Below are positions 35,978-44,533 of a stretch of 64,000 nucleotides of DNA, in pieces. The notes beneath the pieces are model-generated. The model had not been told where the DNA came from, made no database searches, and worked only from the letters and a program-made list of their open reading frames with translations. The position numbers were made by a program, and so were the translations under genes. The stretch comes from Schlesneria sp. (GTDB taxonomy: Bacteria; Planctomycetota; Planctomycetia; Planctomycetales; Planctomycetaceae), in assembly GCA_028291515.1 (NCBI GenBank), contig JAQGHU010000050.1, forward strand, positions 1 to 64,000, read 5' to 3'. Numbering within the stretch: the stretch's first letter is position 1; each line of letters begins with the position of its first letter.

Positions 35978-37156
35978 ATGGCTGCCGCTGCTTTCATATT
36001 GACCGATGTCGATGCCGGAGTTCACTCTGACCGCGGTGAAATCCTTCCAAATCAAGCTCTACGCCTCTCGGGATCCAGCCATTGGTCAGTCCGTTGGAAG
36101 ACGCTGCGGGGTGGTGTTTCCGAAGGGGTCCAGGTCATTGAACTCGACAATGGCCGGATGTCGCTGTCGGTGCTCCCCACTCGCGGGATGGGGATCTGGA
36201 AAGGACGACTGGGCGATCTGCCACTCGAATGGAAGTCTCCGGTCGAACGGCCGGTTCACCCCGCGTTCGTCAATTTGCAGGACCGAGGGGGCCTCGGCTG
36301 GCTCCATGGGTTTAACGAACTGCTCTGCCGATGTGGACTCGCTTTCATGGGTCCGCCGGGCGAAGACCAGGGCGAAAGCCTGACCCTGCATGGCCGAATC
36401 GCCAATCTCCCGGCTCATCGAGTCGAAGTCCAGATCGACACCACGGGATCGGGCGCGATCGAACTGATCGGCGTTGTCGACGAATGTTCGATGTTCGGTC
36501 CGCGCTGGCGGCTCACTTCCACATTGCGGCTGCAGGCGGGCTCGAACGTTTGTTCGATCACCGATGAAGTAACCAATCTTGGCGGGCAGGCCTCCGAACT
36601 GTCACTGCTCTATCACATCAACGTCGGCCGACCGTTCCTCGAACCATGTGCGACATACGCCGTTCCCTGCCGCGACATCGCCCCGCGGGATGCCCGCGCG
36701 GCTCAAGGAATTGACGCCTGCTATGTCTACGGAGCTCCCATCGCGGGATTCGCCGAGCAAGCCTACTACCACGTTCCACTGGCCGATTCGGACGGGTGGT
36801 CAACCGCGGTGCTCGCCAACTCTTCCAACAACGCGGCCTTCGCGGTTCATTTTCAGACCCGCCAACTCCCTGCGTTCACTGTCTGGAAAAATACCGTCGC
36901 CGAAGATGACGGCTACGTGACCGGTTTGGAACCAGGGGTCAACTTCCCCAATTTCCGGGCCTTCGAGCGAAAGCATGGCCGACTGCCCATCGTCAAACCG
37001 GGCAAGTCGTACAAGACGGAATTAGTGCTGGAAGTGGTCGACACCGAAGTCGCCGTTCGCAAACTCTATGATCGCGTGAAGGCGATCCAAGGACCGAACG
37101 AACCAATCGTCCACCGAGAACCCGTCGCCAAATACTCACCGGCTGGCACGAAGTGA
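35978..37156 (+). CDS. DUF4432 / aldose 1-epimerase-like protein
   Basis: 392 residues from ATG 35978 (GAGG five bases upstream); the frame is open back to 35720 but that region overlaps the divergent GT2 gene. The sequence reads as the galactose-mutarotase-like beta-sandwich of DUF4432: LSVLPTRGMGIWKG (near 65-78), GLGWLHGFNELLCRCG, LTLHGRIANLPAH, LLYHINVGRPFL and GLEPGVNFPNFRAFE. His and Glu residues at HGR and EPG are where mutarotases bind sugar. Likely handles a sugar or sugar acid in the cytoplasm; substrate unknown. Confidence 0.88.
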   Translation: MAAAAFILTDVDAGVHSDRGEILPNQALRLSGSSHWSVRWKTLRGGVSEGVQVIELDNGRMSLSVLPTRGMGIWKGRLGDLPLEWKSPVERPVHPAFVNLQDRGGLGWLHGFNELLCRCGLAFMGPPGEDQGESLTLHGRIANLPAHRVEVQIDTTGSGAIELIGVVDECSMFGPRWRLTSTLRLQAGSNVCSITDEVTNLGGQASELSLLYHINVGRPFLEPCATYAVPCRDIAPRDARAAQGIDACYVYGAPIAGFAEQAYYHVPLADSDGWSTAVLANSSNNAAFAVHFQTRQLPAFTVWKNTVAEDDGYVTGLEPGVNFPNFRAFERKHGRLPIVKPGKSYKTELVLEVVDTEVAVRKLYDRVKAIQGPNEPIVHREPVAKYSPAGTK

Positions 37157-37204
37157 ACTGGATAACCGTCCGATTTTGCTCAGAGAATCAGCACTGACAA
37201 CCAC

Positions 37205-37325
37205 GAGGGCCGCGGACTTAGAGCCCTCGATAGAAGTGTTGCGATTCTCCGCTAAATCTGCGTGCTTCTGCGAAATCTGCGGATCAGAATTCTTGTCCGC
37301 AGATCACGCAGATTTCACAGATTCA
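37205..37325. repeat. Dyad elements between convergent genes
   Basis: A 6-bp stem gagggc/gccctc (37205-37228) is followed by a larger inverted repeat: aaatctgcg-type words at 37254-37282 and their complement, ccgcagatcacgcagattt, at 37297-37315 and onward. The ctgcg/cgcag words repeat in both orientations. The gap separates the DUF4432 gene from the GH39-like gene. Confidence 0.7.
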
Positions 37326-37358
37326 AGTTGAGATGAATGACTTTCGGTCCTACTGAAT

Positions 37359-38804
37359 CTACTTTTGCCGAACCTTAATCAGCACAACGCCGTTCCCAGG
37401 CAAGGTCACAGTGCACGACTGATCGTTGACTTCAAAGCTGGCCTTCGGGGTGATCTCCAAGTTGTGGGTCTCATCCAGATGCAACACCTGAAATTCACTC
37501 GCCCCTTTCCAAGGGAGATTCTCGATCACCAACGTTTGAGTTTGCTCTGAGGCGATCTGGCGAGTGACCAAGACGCGCAGTTCCGTTTGCGCTTCATTCA
37601 ACCCCGCCAGTCCGAAATGGTTTCCGGCCTGCCCACCCGACAGCCGTACGCGATGCGGCGTCTCCAGCAATTGAGCGAATGCTAGAAAGCTATAATAAGT
37701 CTTCTTCGGCGTCCCAAAGCGCTCGAACAAGCCAAACGGGCTGGTATCGCCGCTGTAGTAGTTGGCCACGTCTAATGGCGAATCCTGAAAATTCACGAAC
37801 GAGTTTGCCACGAACGTCGCGCCGGGTACGCCGCCCATGTCCGCATACCAGCGGTCGCGGGCTCCCGGATCCGCCGTATTCAGCATTCCGCCCCAGTCAT
37901 TGCCCGGCAGGTAATTCCACTCGTTCAGATGCGATTCGGTCTTGGTGAACCCTTCCGCATCGAGCCACTGCCGGATTCCCTGAGCCTTCTTCGCGTACAG
38001 CGTCGGGTCATTCGTGTAGGTATGCCACGAGAAAAAATCGAGCGGCGCCCGCGCTTCCCGGCAAGTTCTCAATAGATCTCGTAGAAACTGCGTCGGCTGA
38101 TACTGACCGTTGACGATGTCGCCCGATGCCCCCGCCGCCGGACCGCCGACTTTCAAGTCTGGATACTTTGCCTTGATCGCCTTCGCGGCAGTCACGTACA
38201 GCCGAATATAATCGGCATCGCTACCGCTCCACATCGTCGGCCGATTCTCGGGCTCGTTCCAGATTTCCCAATAGCGAATCTGATAGCGATGCCCGTCAGC
38301 CCAGCCTTCGTTGTAGTGCCGGATGATCCCCAAACAAACGTTGGACCAACGATCGTAATCCCGAGGGGGATGCACAAAATGCTTTCGCTTGGTGTGCTCG
38401 ATACTCTCGCCCAGCCGGTAAACGATGCCGCTGCCCGACGCGACAATCGGCTTGATGTAGTCGTCCGTACGAGCGAATCGGTAGCTCGCTGGTAACAACG
38501 GATCGGCGTTCAAATCAGGGAAAATCGCGTGAATATCGACAATGTCGCCGGTCGGCCATTCGCTGTCGTGAAGTCGCGTCGACGGAATCGACAGCGGCTT
38601 CCACGCGGTCGTAACGTCGACGGTTTCCCCTTGATTCACCGGCCCATTGTTGACCCCATGCAAGGGCCGTATCCGCCCGATTGCCTTTGATGCATCGACG
38701 GTTAACGGCTCCGCAGCAGCCACCCATCCGGGCACAACTGCAGCCGTGCCCACAAGCACGCAGAAGAAGTAGCTCAACATCGGCGATACTTCACGTCGTC
38801 TCAT
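37359..38804 (-). CDS. Secreted glycoside hydrolase, GH39-like (clan GH-A)
   Basis: About 481 residues from ATG 38804, which gives a basic n-region MRRREVSP and a signal peptide ending near WVAA-AE; ATG 38780 is an alternative. Clan GH-A residues: acid/base Glu in YWEIWNEPENRP and nucleophile Glu in SHLNEWNYLPG. Earlier IGRIRPLHGVNNGP and the late beta-sandwich (LVIENLPWKGASEFQVLHLD) fit the GH39 beta-xylosidase/iduronidase layout. It probably cleaves a plant or algal polysaccharide side chain outside the cytoplasm. The exact sugar cannot be told from this. Confidence 0.88.
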   Translation of the reverse strand: MRRREVSPMLSYFFCVLVGTAAVVPGWVAAAEPLTVDASKAIGRIRPLHGVNNGPVNQGETVDVTTAWKPLSIPSTRLHDSEWPTGDIVDIHAIFPDLNADPLLPASYRFARTDDYIKPIVASGSGIVYRLGESIEHTKRKHFVHPPRDYDRWSNVCLGIIRHYNEGWADGHRYQIRYWEIWNEPENRPTMWSGSDADYIRLYVTAAKAIKAKYPDLKVGGPAAGASGDIVNGQYQPTQFLRDLLRTCREARAPLDFFSWHTYTNDPTLYAKKAQGIRQWLDAEGFTKTESHLNEWNYLPGNDWGGMLNTADPGARDRWYADMGGVPGATFVANSFVNFQDSPLDVANYYSGDTSPFGLFERFGTPKKTYYSFLAFAQLLETPHRVRLSGGQAGNHFGLAGLNEAQTELRVLVTRQIASEQTQTLVIENLPWKGASEFQVLHLDETHNLEITPKASFEVNDQSCTVTLPGNGVVLIKVRQK

Positions 38805-39094
38805 GTCAGCAACTCGAACAAGAGCAAGTATCAGTTGGCCAACGCTGGTTGGTATGTTGGAGATTCTGCACGCCATCAGTGGGACAGACAAGTATCCGCA
38901 CGCTGACCAGGCGTGATCCCTCGCCACAGCTTGTGAACGAACTGTGGGAATTCTAACATCTGGCGAAATCAAACTGAGCCCCAGACTGAATAAGGCTGAG
39001 CAATGACCTTTTCACTAGCCAGCCAAGAACCGCAGAGAGCGCTCGAAGGGATATTGTCGACTCCTCGCGAAAGTCACGAGGAAGGGCAGGGGAC

Positions 39095-39820
39095 ATGAAT
39101 CCTGATTTCTTCGGCGAACTCATAAACGGAGCGATCCCGCTGCTGGGTGGCATTTATCTCACGCTGCTCGGCTTTCGGCAAACGGGCAAGCAGCCCGGCG
39201 TGAATCCCAGCTTTGATGAATGGCATCGCCGCTACGGTCGACTGTTAAAAGTGATCGGTCCAGCACTCATTATGTTCGGCCCAGGTTTGTGGCTGATGAA
39301 CTGGGCTCGGATGGGGCCGCCAGCGGGTGACTGGAAGCGCTACTCCACCTCTGACGGCGTCTGCAGCATCGAGTTTCCCGCCTCACCAAAAACGACCAAT
39401 CAAAAAGCGCAGCGAGTCACCTCGACAGGCATGTCACTCGCGTTGCAAGGTTCGAACACTTACTACACGTTGACCCATTCCGACGAATTCGCCGACGACG
39501 CCGCACAAACGGATGAGCAACGTCTCGACCTGATCCGCGACAATTTCCCCGCAGTCGGCAAACACCTCGGAGTCGAATACAAACTGCTCCGAGAGCAAAA
39601 AATCACAATCAGCGGACTGAACGGGCGCGAATGGGAATTCGATGCCAGCCGGAAACACTCCCTCCAGATGCGAGTCTTCTTCGTCGGCGGCAAGTGCTAT
39701 CGAGCGATCGCGGCCGTCGCCTTAAAAGACAGAAACAGCGCGCAAACCAAGCACTTCCTGGCTTCGCTGAGAATCGATAAACCAGACGGTGCGATCACTG
39801 AGCCCGTCGCTACTGATTAA
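39095..39820 (+). CDS. Small membrane-anchored protein of unknown function
   Basis: 241 residues, AGGGGAC before the ATG. Two N-terminal membrane segments (INGAIPLLGGIYLTLLGF at about 10-27 and VIGPALIMFGPGLWLMNW at about 52-69) precede a soluble domain of about 165 residues. That domain begins WKRYSTSDGVCSIEFPASPK and contains MRVFFVGGKCYRAIAAV, a pattern I know from small planctomycete proteins that follow 'CSIEFPxxP', but I cannot name a family. No partner gene in the same direction lies close. Confidence 0.75.
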   Translation: MNPDFFGELINGAIPLLGGIYLTLLGFRQTGKQPGVNPSFDEWHRRYGRLLKVIGPALIMFGPGLWLMNWARMGPPAGDWKRYSTSDGVCSIEFPASPKTTNQKAQRVTSTGMSLALQGSNTYYTLTHSDEFADDAAQTDEQRLDLIRDNFPAVGKHLGVEYKLLREQKITISGLNGREWEFDASRKHSLQMRVFFVGGKCYRAIAAVALKDRNSAQTKHFLASLRIDKPDGAITEPVATD

Positions 39821-40216
39821 CCTTTTTCCTTCAGGCTATTCAACTTACACGGAGTCGATAGAACAACGGGCGGTCGTTCGCTGTTCAACTGAGCCCGACC
39901 AACCTCGACAACATTCGATTGCGACGCCGCACCACGGACACTCAAAGCGATAGGTCCATTCTTTCGCCGCAATGTCTTCGACTCAAACAAAGTCCGCCGG
40001 CTTCCAGCGTCTGCACAGTCCGAACTATTGGAAGAAACAATTAAACACCTGATTTCGACTCCGCGTCAGAGTTGTATTAAAACTAGCCACAATAGACATC
40101 AACGCTTTAGATTAAATCTGAAATAAAACTGTTGAGTTTCGGGAACCACATGGATACTGTCCTCATTCTTCAACATATCGGAGTTTTCCTTTTCTCCACA
40201 CTTCAATCAGGGGCCA
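39821..40216. other. 396-bp gap without a gene
   Basis: No convincing coding frame. The last 200 bp are AT-rich relative to the neighbours (for example 40010-40130), as expected for a promoter region upstream of the lipoprotein gene at 40217, but I could not pick a clear -35/-10 pair. Confidence 0.5.
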
Positions 40217-40681
40217 ATGATTGTGGCGCGTTCTAGCCAGTGGTTTTTGAATCCTCGCGCACTTGCCTCTGCAATTTGCGTCTGTGCGACAATCTTCCTA
40301 TCGGGTTGTGGCGGCGCACCCACCGGCGGTCGCCTGCCAATCTCGGGCGAAGTCCTGCTGGACGGTCAGCCGCTCGACGAAGGGATGATTCATTTCGAAC
40401 CGTCCGTGGAGTTAAAGTTAAGACTGGACTCTGGAGCAACTATCTCCAAAGGTACGTATCAAGTCTCGGCTGAACATGGCTTGCCTCCGGGAAAGTACAT
40501 CGTGTCGATCTCCAGTCAGACGAAGGACACCCGTACGGCGGATGATGTCATGAAGGGGGTCGAGTCTTCGACAGTCAAGGAACGGATCGCCGCCAAATAC
40601 AATACTGAGACGACACTCGTGGCCGAGATCAAACCCGGTCCAAACAAATTGGACTTCAAAGTTGAGTCTGCAGCGCAGTAA
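40217..40681 (+). CDS. Small lipoprotein with carboxypeptidase-regulatory/transthyretin-like fold
   Basis: 154 residues. Lipobox FLSGC near residue 31, then LPISGEVLLDGQPLDEGMIHF and GLPPGKYIVSIS, the hallmark of small planctomycete lipoproteins with a transthyretin-like beta-sandwich ('GxVxxDGxPLxxGxIxF'). These genes are commonly found next to DUF1559 genes, as here: the DUF1559 gene starts 143 bp downstream on the same strand. Function unknown; possibly an accessory of the pseudopilin. A purine-rich AGGGG lies just before the ATG. Confidence 0.85.
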   Translation: MIVARSSQWFLNPRALASAICVCATIFLSGCGGAPTGGRLPISGEVLLDGQPLDEGMIHFEPSVELKLRLDSGATISKGTYQVSAEHGLPPGKYIVSISSQTKDTRTADDVMKGVESSTVKERIAAKYNTETTLVAEIKPGPNKLDFKVESAAQ

Positions 40682-40824
40682 TCCCGAGCCGCATCTGACG
40701 CCAACGTCTAATTTATGTTGTCTTAACAGTCGTGTTGGCAGCGTAAGTCATAGTTCACGTTCGATGTCTTAACACTATCCCAATCGTGGTTTTTCACTTC
40801 TTGCTTTTTATAAGGAATTCCAAG

Positions 40825-41748
40825 ATGTTGCTGAAGAGAAAGGCTTTCACGTTAATTGAATTGCTGGTCGTGATCGCGATCATCGCGGTGCTGATCGCGT
40901 TACTGTTGCCAGCCGTCCAGCAGGCTCGCGAAGCAGCACGCCGAACCCAGTGCAAGAACAATCTCAAGCAACTGGGCTTGGCCATGCACAATTACCACGA
41001 TGTCTATCTCCGTCTCCCTTGCGGCGCATTCACGGGTGTGGGCGGGACGGATGTCGCCGGTATGGTCTGGGTGCGAGCATTGCTACCCAACATCGACCAG
41101 GCGAATTCTTACAATCAATGGAACTATGCGCAGGACTACTACAGCACCCCTACTGGTGCCCCAGCAAACACCAACATCAACATCGTTCGAACCATTTTTC
41201 CAGCTTTTCAATGCCCAAGCGATACTCCGACGAAGACGTGGAACAACGCCCCCAACTACAACTATGCCGTGAATTTGGGGAATACGGATTCGGGCCGCAC
41301 CGCTACCTTGAACAGCGTTGTTTTTCTGCCCGCGCCGTTCACCTACAATTCCAATGTCTTTTATGCCTTGCGAGATATCAATGACGGGACATCGAATTGC
41401 CTGCTGATGTCCGAAGTGCGCCAAGGGCCAGTTGCCAATGACTTGCGAGGGTTGATCTGGTACGGTCCTCATACTGGCTTTACAACGATGTATGGCCCAA
41501 ACACCACTTCGCCCGATACTTTAGCTCAAAACTTCTGTCAAAATACGCAAGCGTCCCTTGTTGGCCTTCCTTGTGTTCCGACACCTACAGGATTCTCGAC
41601 GATTTTCGCGGCCCGCAGCAAACATGTGGGCGGTGTACATGCGTTAATGGGCGATGGCGCGGTGCGCTTTATCAGCCAGAACATTGATATCAACACATGG
41701 CGCAATTTGAGCACGATGGCCGACGGCCAGACGGTTGGTGACTTCTAA
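40825..41748 (+). CDS. DUF1559 protein with type IV pilin-like N-terminus
   Basis: 307 residues from ATG 40825 (AAGGA eight bases upstream); the frame is open to 40786. Prepilin site [11 protein letters not shown] with the Glu at +5, hydrophobic helix, then [20 protein letters not shown] and MHNYHD. The C-terminus has [20 protein letters not shown] and ends [19 protein letters not shown]. That ending is nearly identical to the broken copy at 44163-44369. Only six residues precede the cleavage region, typical for the family. A clear terminator follows at 41776. Confidence 0.95.
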   Translation: MLLKRKAFTLIELLVVIAIIAVLIALLLPAVQQAREAARRTQCKNNLKQLGLAMHNYHDVYLRLPCGAFTGVGGTDVAGMVWVRALLPNIDQANSYNQWNYAQDYYSTPTGAPANTNINIVRTIFPAFQCPSDTPTKTWNNAPNYNYAVNLGNTDSGRTATLNSVVFLPAPFTYNSNVFYALRDINDGTSNCLLMSEVRQGPVANDLRGLIWYGPHTGFTTMYGPNTTSPDTLAQNFCQNTQASLVGLPCVPTPTGFSTIFAARSKHVGGVHALMGDGAVRFISQNIDINTWRNLSTMADGQTVGDF

Positions 41749-41775
41749 GGCAACGGTCAATAACCCGATGCGAGC

Positions 41776-41806
41776 GCCCGATCCATCAAGTGGACCGGGC
41801 TTTTTA
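41776..41806 (+). terminator. Rho-independent terminator
   Basis: Stem gcccg-a-tcca paired with tgga-c-cgggc around the loop tcaag (41776-41800), followed directly by ttttta. It lies 28 bp past the stop of the DUF1559 gene. Confidence 0.85.
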
Positions 41807-42069
41807 TTTAATGCGTCGAGATGCTGGGGCAGATTCCGCTCGTCACATCTCCGTCTGCAGCCCAACGAGAGTCTCGCGGCCGATCGTAAGGCTCGATGTT
41901 TCATCATCAGGTCTGAACGAGTAAGTGTGCCCGATCCAATTATTACTCTGGCAATCTAAATCGATTGCAGTCAGCAAGTAAGACAAATAGCAATCCGGCG
42001 CGAAGGATAAATTCAATACACATAATTTTTAAAATTGACTCCTATTAAAACAAAACGCATAGTATCAGC
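41807..42069. other. Gap upstream of the first secreted paralog
   Basis: No gene seen. The right part (about 41990-42060) is AT-rich, with runs such as ataatttttaaaatt near 42020-42034, and probably holds the promoter of the gene at 42117. Confidence 0.45.
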
Positions 42070-42116
42070 GTCATGCATTTTCGCATGGCGCTGATCGGTT
42101 TTTGAAAGGAGTCCAC
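42070..42116 (+). promoter_or_regulatory. Conserved leader with six-codon frame, copy 1
   Basis: The 47 bases before the ATG match the leader of the second paralog (43216-43261) almost throughout. It holds ATGC/GCAT around a 6-base spacer, a six-codon frame ATG 42085 to TGA 42105 (MALIGF), and AAAGGAG overlapping the TGA. The small stop lies 11 bases before the main ATG. Confidence 0.5.
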
Positions 42117-43025
42117 ATGAAAAGCGCACGATGGATTTCGAAACTGGCTCTGGTTTGCACACTCTATAGTGTGGCAACAACGAGCTTGGCAGTGATGGCC
42201 GGTAATGTAACATTTGTGAGGCGATCGACTGGAAATTGGCATCAGATCGGTGAAACGGATCAAATCATCGGGATGGCCACACGCCTCGTTAACGATGCGG
42301 TCGATGCGGATATTCCAGATGGGCTCCCCTCGGTCATCGCTCCGCTTACAGCGGACGGCGAAGATTCGTTCTCCGACGATACTCGAAGTGCTGAAATCCT
42401 CTATACAGGTGAACTGGCGGGAACGTACGACCACCAGGGCGTGATCGATCATTCGATGGAGTCAACGTTTACTTCGATACTCGAACTTACGATCGTGGAT
42501 ATTAACTCCAACGGCGGAATTGGAGGATTTTGTCCACATGATGAAGACGCGGTGTGCGGCAGTCTCGATGTCTCGATTGATGGCGATGGAATCCAGTTTA
42601 TCGATGTCTCTCTGGAAATGGATTGGCAGGCTGCCGGACTTCAGAGTGGTGATAGTGGGTTCATGTCGTACGCAGATTTCCCATTTTATGGCGTGACCAT
42701 CACAGTCTATCGTAACGGAGGCCCCGTGATATGGATCGACGGAGATCACAATGGGGTGAGTTATTTGACGATGGACGGGCTCACGGGGCCGGATGGGGGA
42801 ACGGCATATCGCGATGGTGATGCGACATTTGGCAACTGCACGATTGGTGATCATTTTGGGCTATGGGCCGCGGACGGAGATGTCATCGAGTACGAACTCC
42901 ACATAGATTATGTCTATGACAGCGGACTCGGCAACATTAACAACTTCAGCGATGCAGAAGCCGGGTTTACCGGCAATGGTCTTTTGAACTGGCGCTTTGC
43001 GTTGGAAGATTCGCATATCGATTAA
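42117..43025 (+). CDS. Secreted protein of unrecognised family, tandem copy 1
   Basis: 302 residues from ATG 42117 (AAAGGAG six bases upstream). Signal peptide MKSARWISKLALVCTLYSV, cleavage near VMA-GN (about residue 27-28). The mature part is acidic, Gly- and Asp-rich, with LTADGEDSF, HDEDAV, LDVSIDGDGIQFIDVSLEMD and an invariant end NWRFALEDSHID. No membrane anchor, no PEP-CTERM or other sorting tail, and no family I recognise. The repeated short Asp-rich turns might bind calcium, but there is no canonical EF-hand or RTX repeat. The next gene is a close paralog. Confidence 0.8.
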   Translation: MKSARWISKLALVCTLYSVATTSLAVMAGNVTFVRRSTGNWHQIGETDQIIGMATRLVNDAVDADIPDGLPSVIAPLTADGEDSFSDDTRSAEILYTGELAGTYDHQGVIDHSMESTFTSILELTIVDINSNGGIGGFCPHDEDAVCGSLDVSIDGDGIQFIDVSLEMDWQAAGLQSGDSGFMSYADFPFYGVTITVYRNGGPVIWIDGDHNGVSYLTMDGLTGPDGGTAYRDGDATFGNCTIGDHFGLWAADGDVIEYELHIDYVYDSGLGNINNFSDAEAGFTGNGLLNWRFALEDSHID

Positions 43026-43215
43026 GCCAGATTGATTCTGAAGTGCTGGGTATCCAACCCAATTGCTGTGCGTGATTGGCCACCGGACGAAACTTGGCAG
43101 CAGGCAGGGTGGTTTTGGTCCCTGTCGAGTTGTCGTCCGATGGATTCGGCAGACCAGCAGACTGTTTCGTCGCGGTCTGCTGGTCGTTCTTGTCTCGTAG
43201 AAGCGAACGCAAATT

Positions 43216-43261
43216 GTCATGCATTTCGCATGGCGCAGGTCTGTTTCTGAAAGGAGTCCAC
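43216..43261 (+). promoter_or_regulatory. Conserved leader with six-codon frame, copy 2
   Basis: Matches 42070-42116. The six-codon frame is ATG 43230 to TGA 43250 (MAQVCF), again 11 bases before the main ATG, with AAAGGAG following the TGA. A one-base length difference between the copies lies upstream of the small frame and leaves it open. Confidence 0.5.
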
Positions 43262-44158
43262 ATGAAAAGCGCGCGATGGATTTCGAAACTGGCTCTCGTC
43301 TGCACACTCTATAGTGTCGTGACGGCGAGCGCGGCGGTGATGGCCGGCAATGTGACATTCGTTCGGCGGGCTACCGGAAACTGGCACCAAATAGGTGAAA
43401 CGAGGCATATTGTTGGTATGTACGTTGCCGGTGTGAACGACGCGGCCGACGCCGATATTCCAGACGGGTTGCCCTCGGTCATCGCCCCACTCACAGCGGA
43501 CGGCGAAGATTCGTATTTGGATCCCAATTCAAGCGCGGATATCTTGTATACAGGCGAATTGGCTGGAACTTATGATCACCAAGGCGTAATCGATCACTTG
43601 ATGGAATCCACATTTACCTCGGTACTTACGACTTCTGGCGGAGTTCAGCAAGCGTGCCCGCACGATGAAGATGCCGTGACGGGCAGTCTCGACGTGTCGA
43701 TCGATGGCGACGGGGTCCAGTTTATTGATGTCTCTCTGGAGATGGACTGGCAGGCTGCTGGGATCCTGACCGGTGATCCTGGATTTGGGGCCGACGCATG
43801 GTTTCAATACTACAGCGTGGACATCATCGTTTATCGTAATTCAACCCCCGTGATCTGGATTAGTGGTGATCAGAATGGCGTTGGGGCTACCACATTCGAC
43901 GGCGTCTCGCATGGAGTCGAGGGCGGATCGTCATTTATTGACGAGGAAGGAGATGCTTCGTTCGGTAGTTTGACTATTGGTAATCACTTTGGATTGTGGG
44001 CTGCTGATGGTGACATCATCGATTACGAAGTGCAGATAACATATGAGTATGACGACTACCTCAGCAATCTGACTAATCCCGGTCCTGCAGAAGCACAGTT
44101 CAATGGCAATGGCATTTTCAACTGGCGTTTTGCGTTGGAAGATTCGCATATCGATTAG
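43262..44158 (+). CDS. Secreted protein of unrecognised family, tandem copy 2
   Basis: 298 residues. Almost the same signal peptide as copy 1 and long identical blocks: LPSVIAPLTADGED, ILYTGELAGTYDHQGVIDH, MESTFTS, HFGLWAADGD, NWRFALEDSHID. The middle differs most: copy 1 has FCPHDEDAVCG and copy 2 ACPHDEDAVTG. The frame is open back to 43076 but the start at 43262 is fixed by AAAGGAG and the copy 1 alignment. Both genes likely arose by duplication of gene plus leader. It is followed at once by a broken DUF1559 tail and a terminator hairpin. Confidence 0.8.
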   Translation: MKSARWISKLALVCTLYSVVTASAAVMAGNVTFVRRATGNWHQIGETRHIVGMYVAGVNDAADADIPDGLPSVIAPLTADGEDSYLDPNSSADILYTGELAGTYDHQGVIDHLMESTFTSVLTTSGGVQQACPHDEDAVTGSLDVSIDGDGVQFIDVSLEMDWQAAGILTGDPGFGADAWFQYYSVDIIVYRNSTPVIWISGDQNGVGATTFDGVSHGVEGGSSFIDEEGDASFGSLTIGNHFGLWAADGDIIDYEVQITYEYDDYLSNLTNPGPAEAQFNGNGIFNWRFALEDSHID

Positions 44159-44162
44159 CGCC

Positions 44163-44369
44163 GGTTGCGTGAAGGGACTTGAGCGGTCGCCAACCGGTTG
44201 GGCATCGGTTGGCGGCACTGCTCAATTCGCGGCACGCAGCCAACACACAGGTGGGGTCCACGTTCTTCTGGGCGACGGATCTTCGCGATTTGTCAGCAAC
44301 AACATCGATATCAACACGTGGCGAAATTTGAGTACGATGGCTGACGGTCAAGTCATTAGCGATTTCTAG
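44163..44369 (+). pseudogene. C-terminal remnant of a DUF1559 gene
   Basis: Starting within about 30 bp of the paralog's stop, the + frame reads SPTGW...FAARSQHTGGVHVLLGDG followed by [20 protein letters not shown] and ADGQVISDF. This is the family's C-terminal end with the GDG motif, and it matches the end of the gene at 40825-41748 (for example [14 protein letters not shown] is identical). No pilin helix or NNLKQ signature lies upstream in frame; that part is replaced by the second secreted paralog. So a DUF1559 gene was cut here by recombination or insertion. Confidence 0.85.
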
Positions 44370-44407
44370 CCAAAGTTTTCGTATAGGCTCCGGTTGTTCG
44401 AATTGTG

Positions 44408-44446
44408 CAGGGCAATCAGGCGTGGCTACCACACCTGATTGCCCTG
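44408..44446. terminator. Strong hairpin between convergent genes
   Basis: Arms cagggcaatcagg (44408-44420) and cctgattgccctg (44434-44446) are exact complements, extended inward by gtgg/ccac. It is followed by tgttgttg, a weak T-rich run. It can end transcripts from both the secreted paralog (+) and the glucosidase (-). Confidence 0.75.
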
Positions 44447-44533
44447 TGTTGTTGATCGGGCTCGGAAATGGGCCTGCTCCAAATCTGTTCGGCGCGCGAT
44501 TCGCCATCAAAGGCGAATGACAACGGTTGAAAG

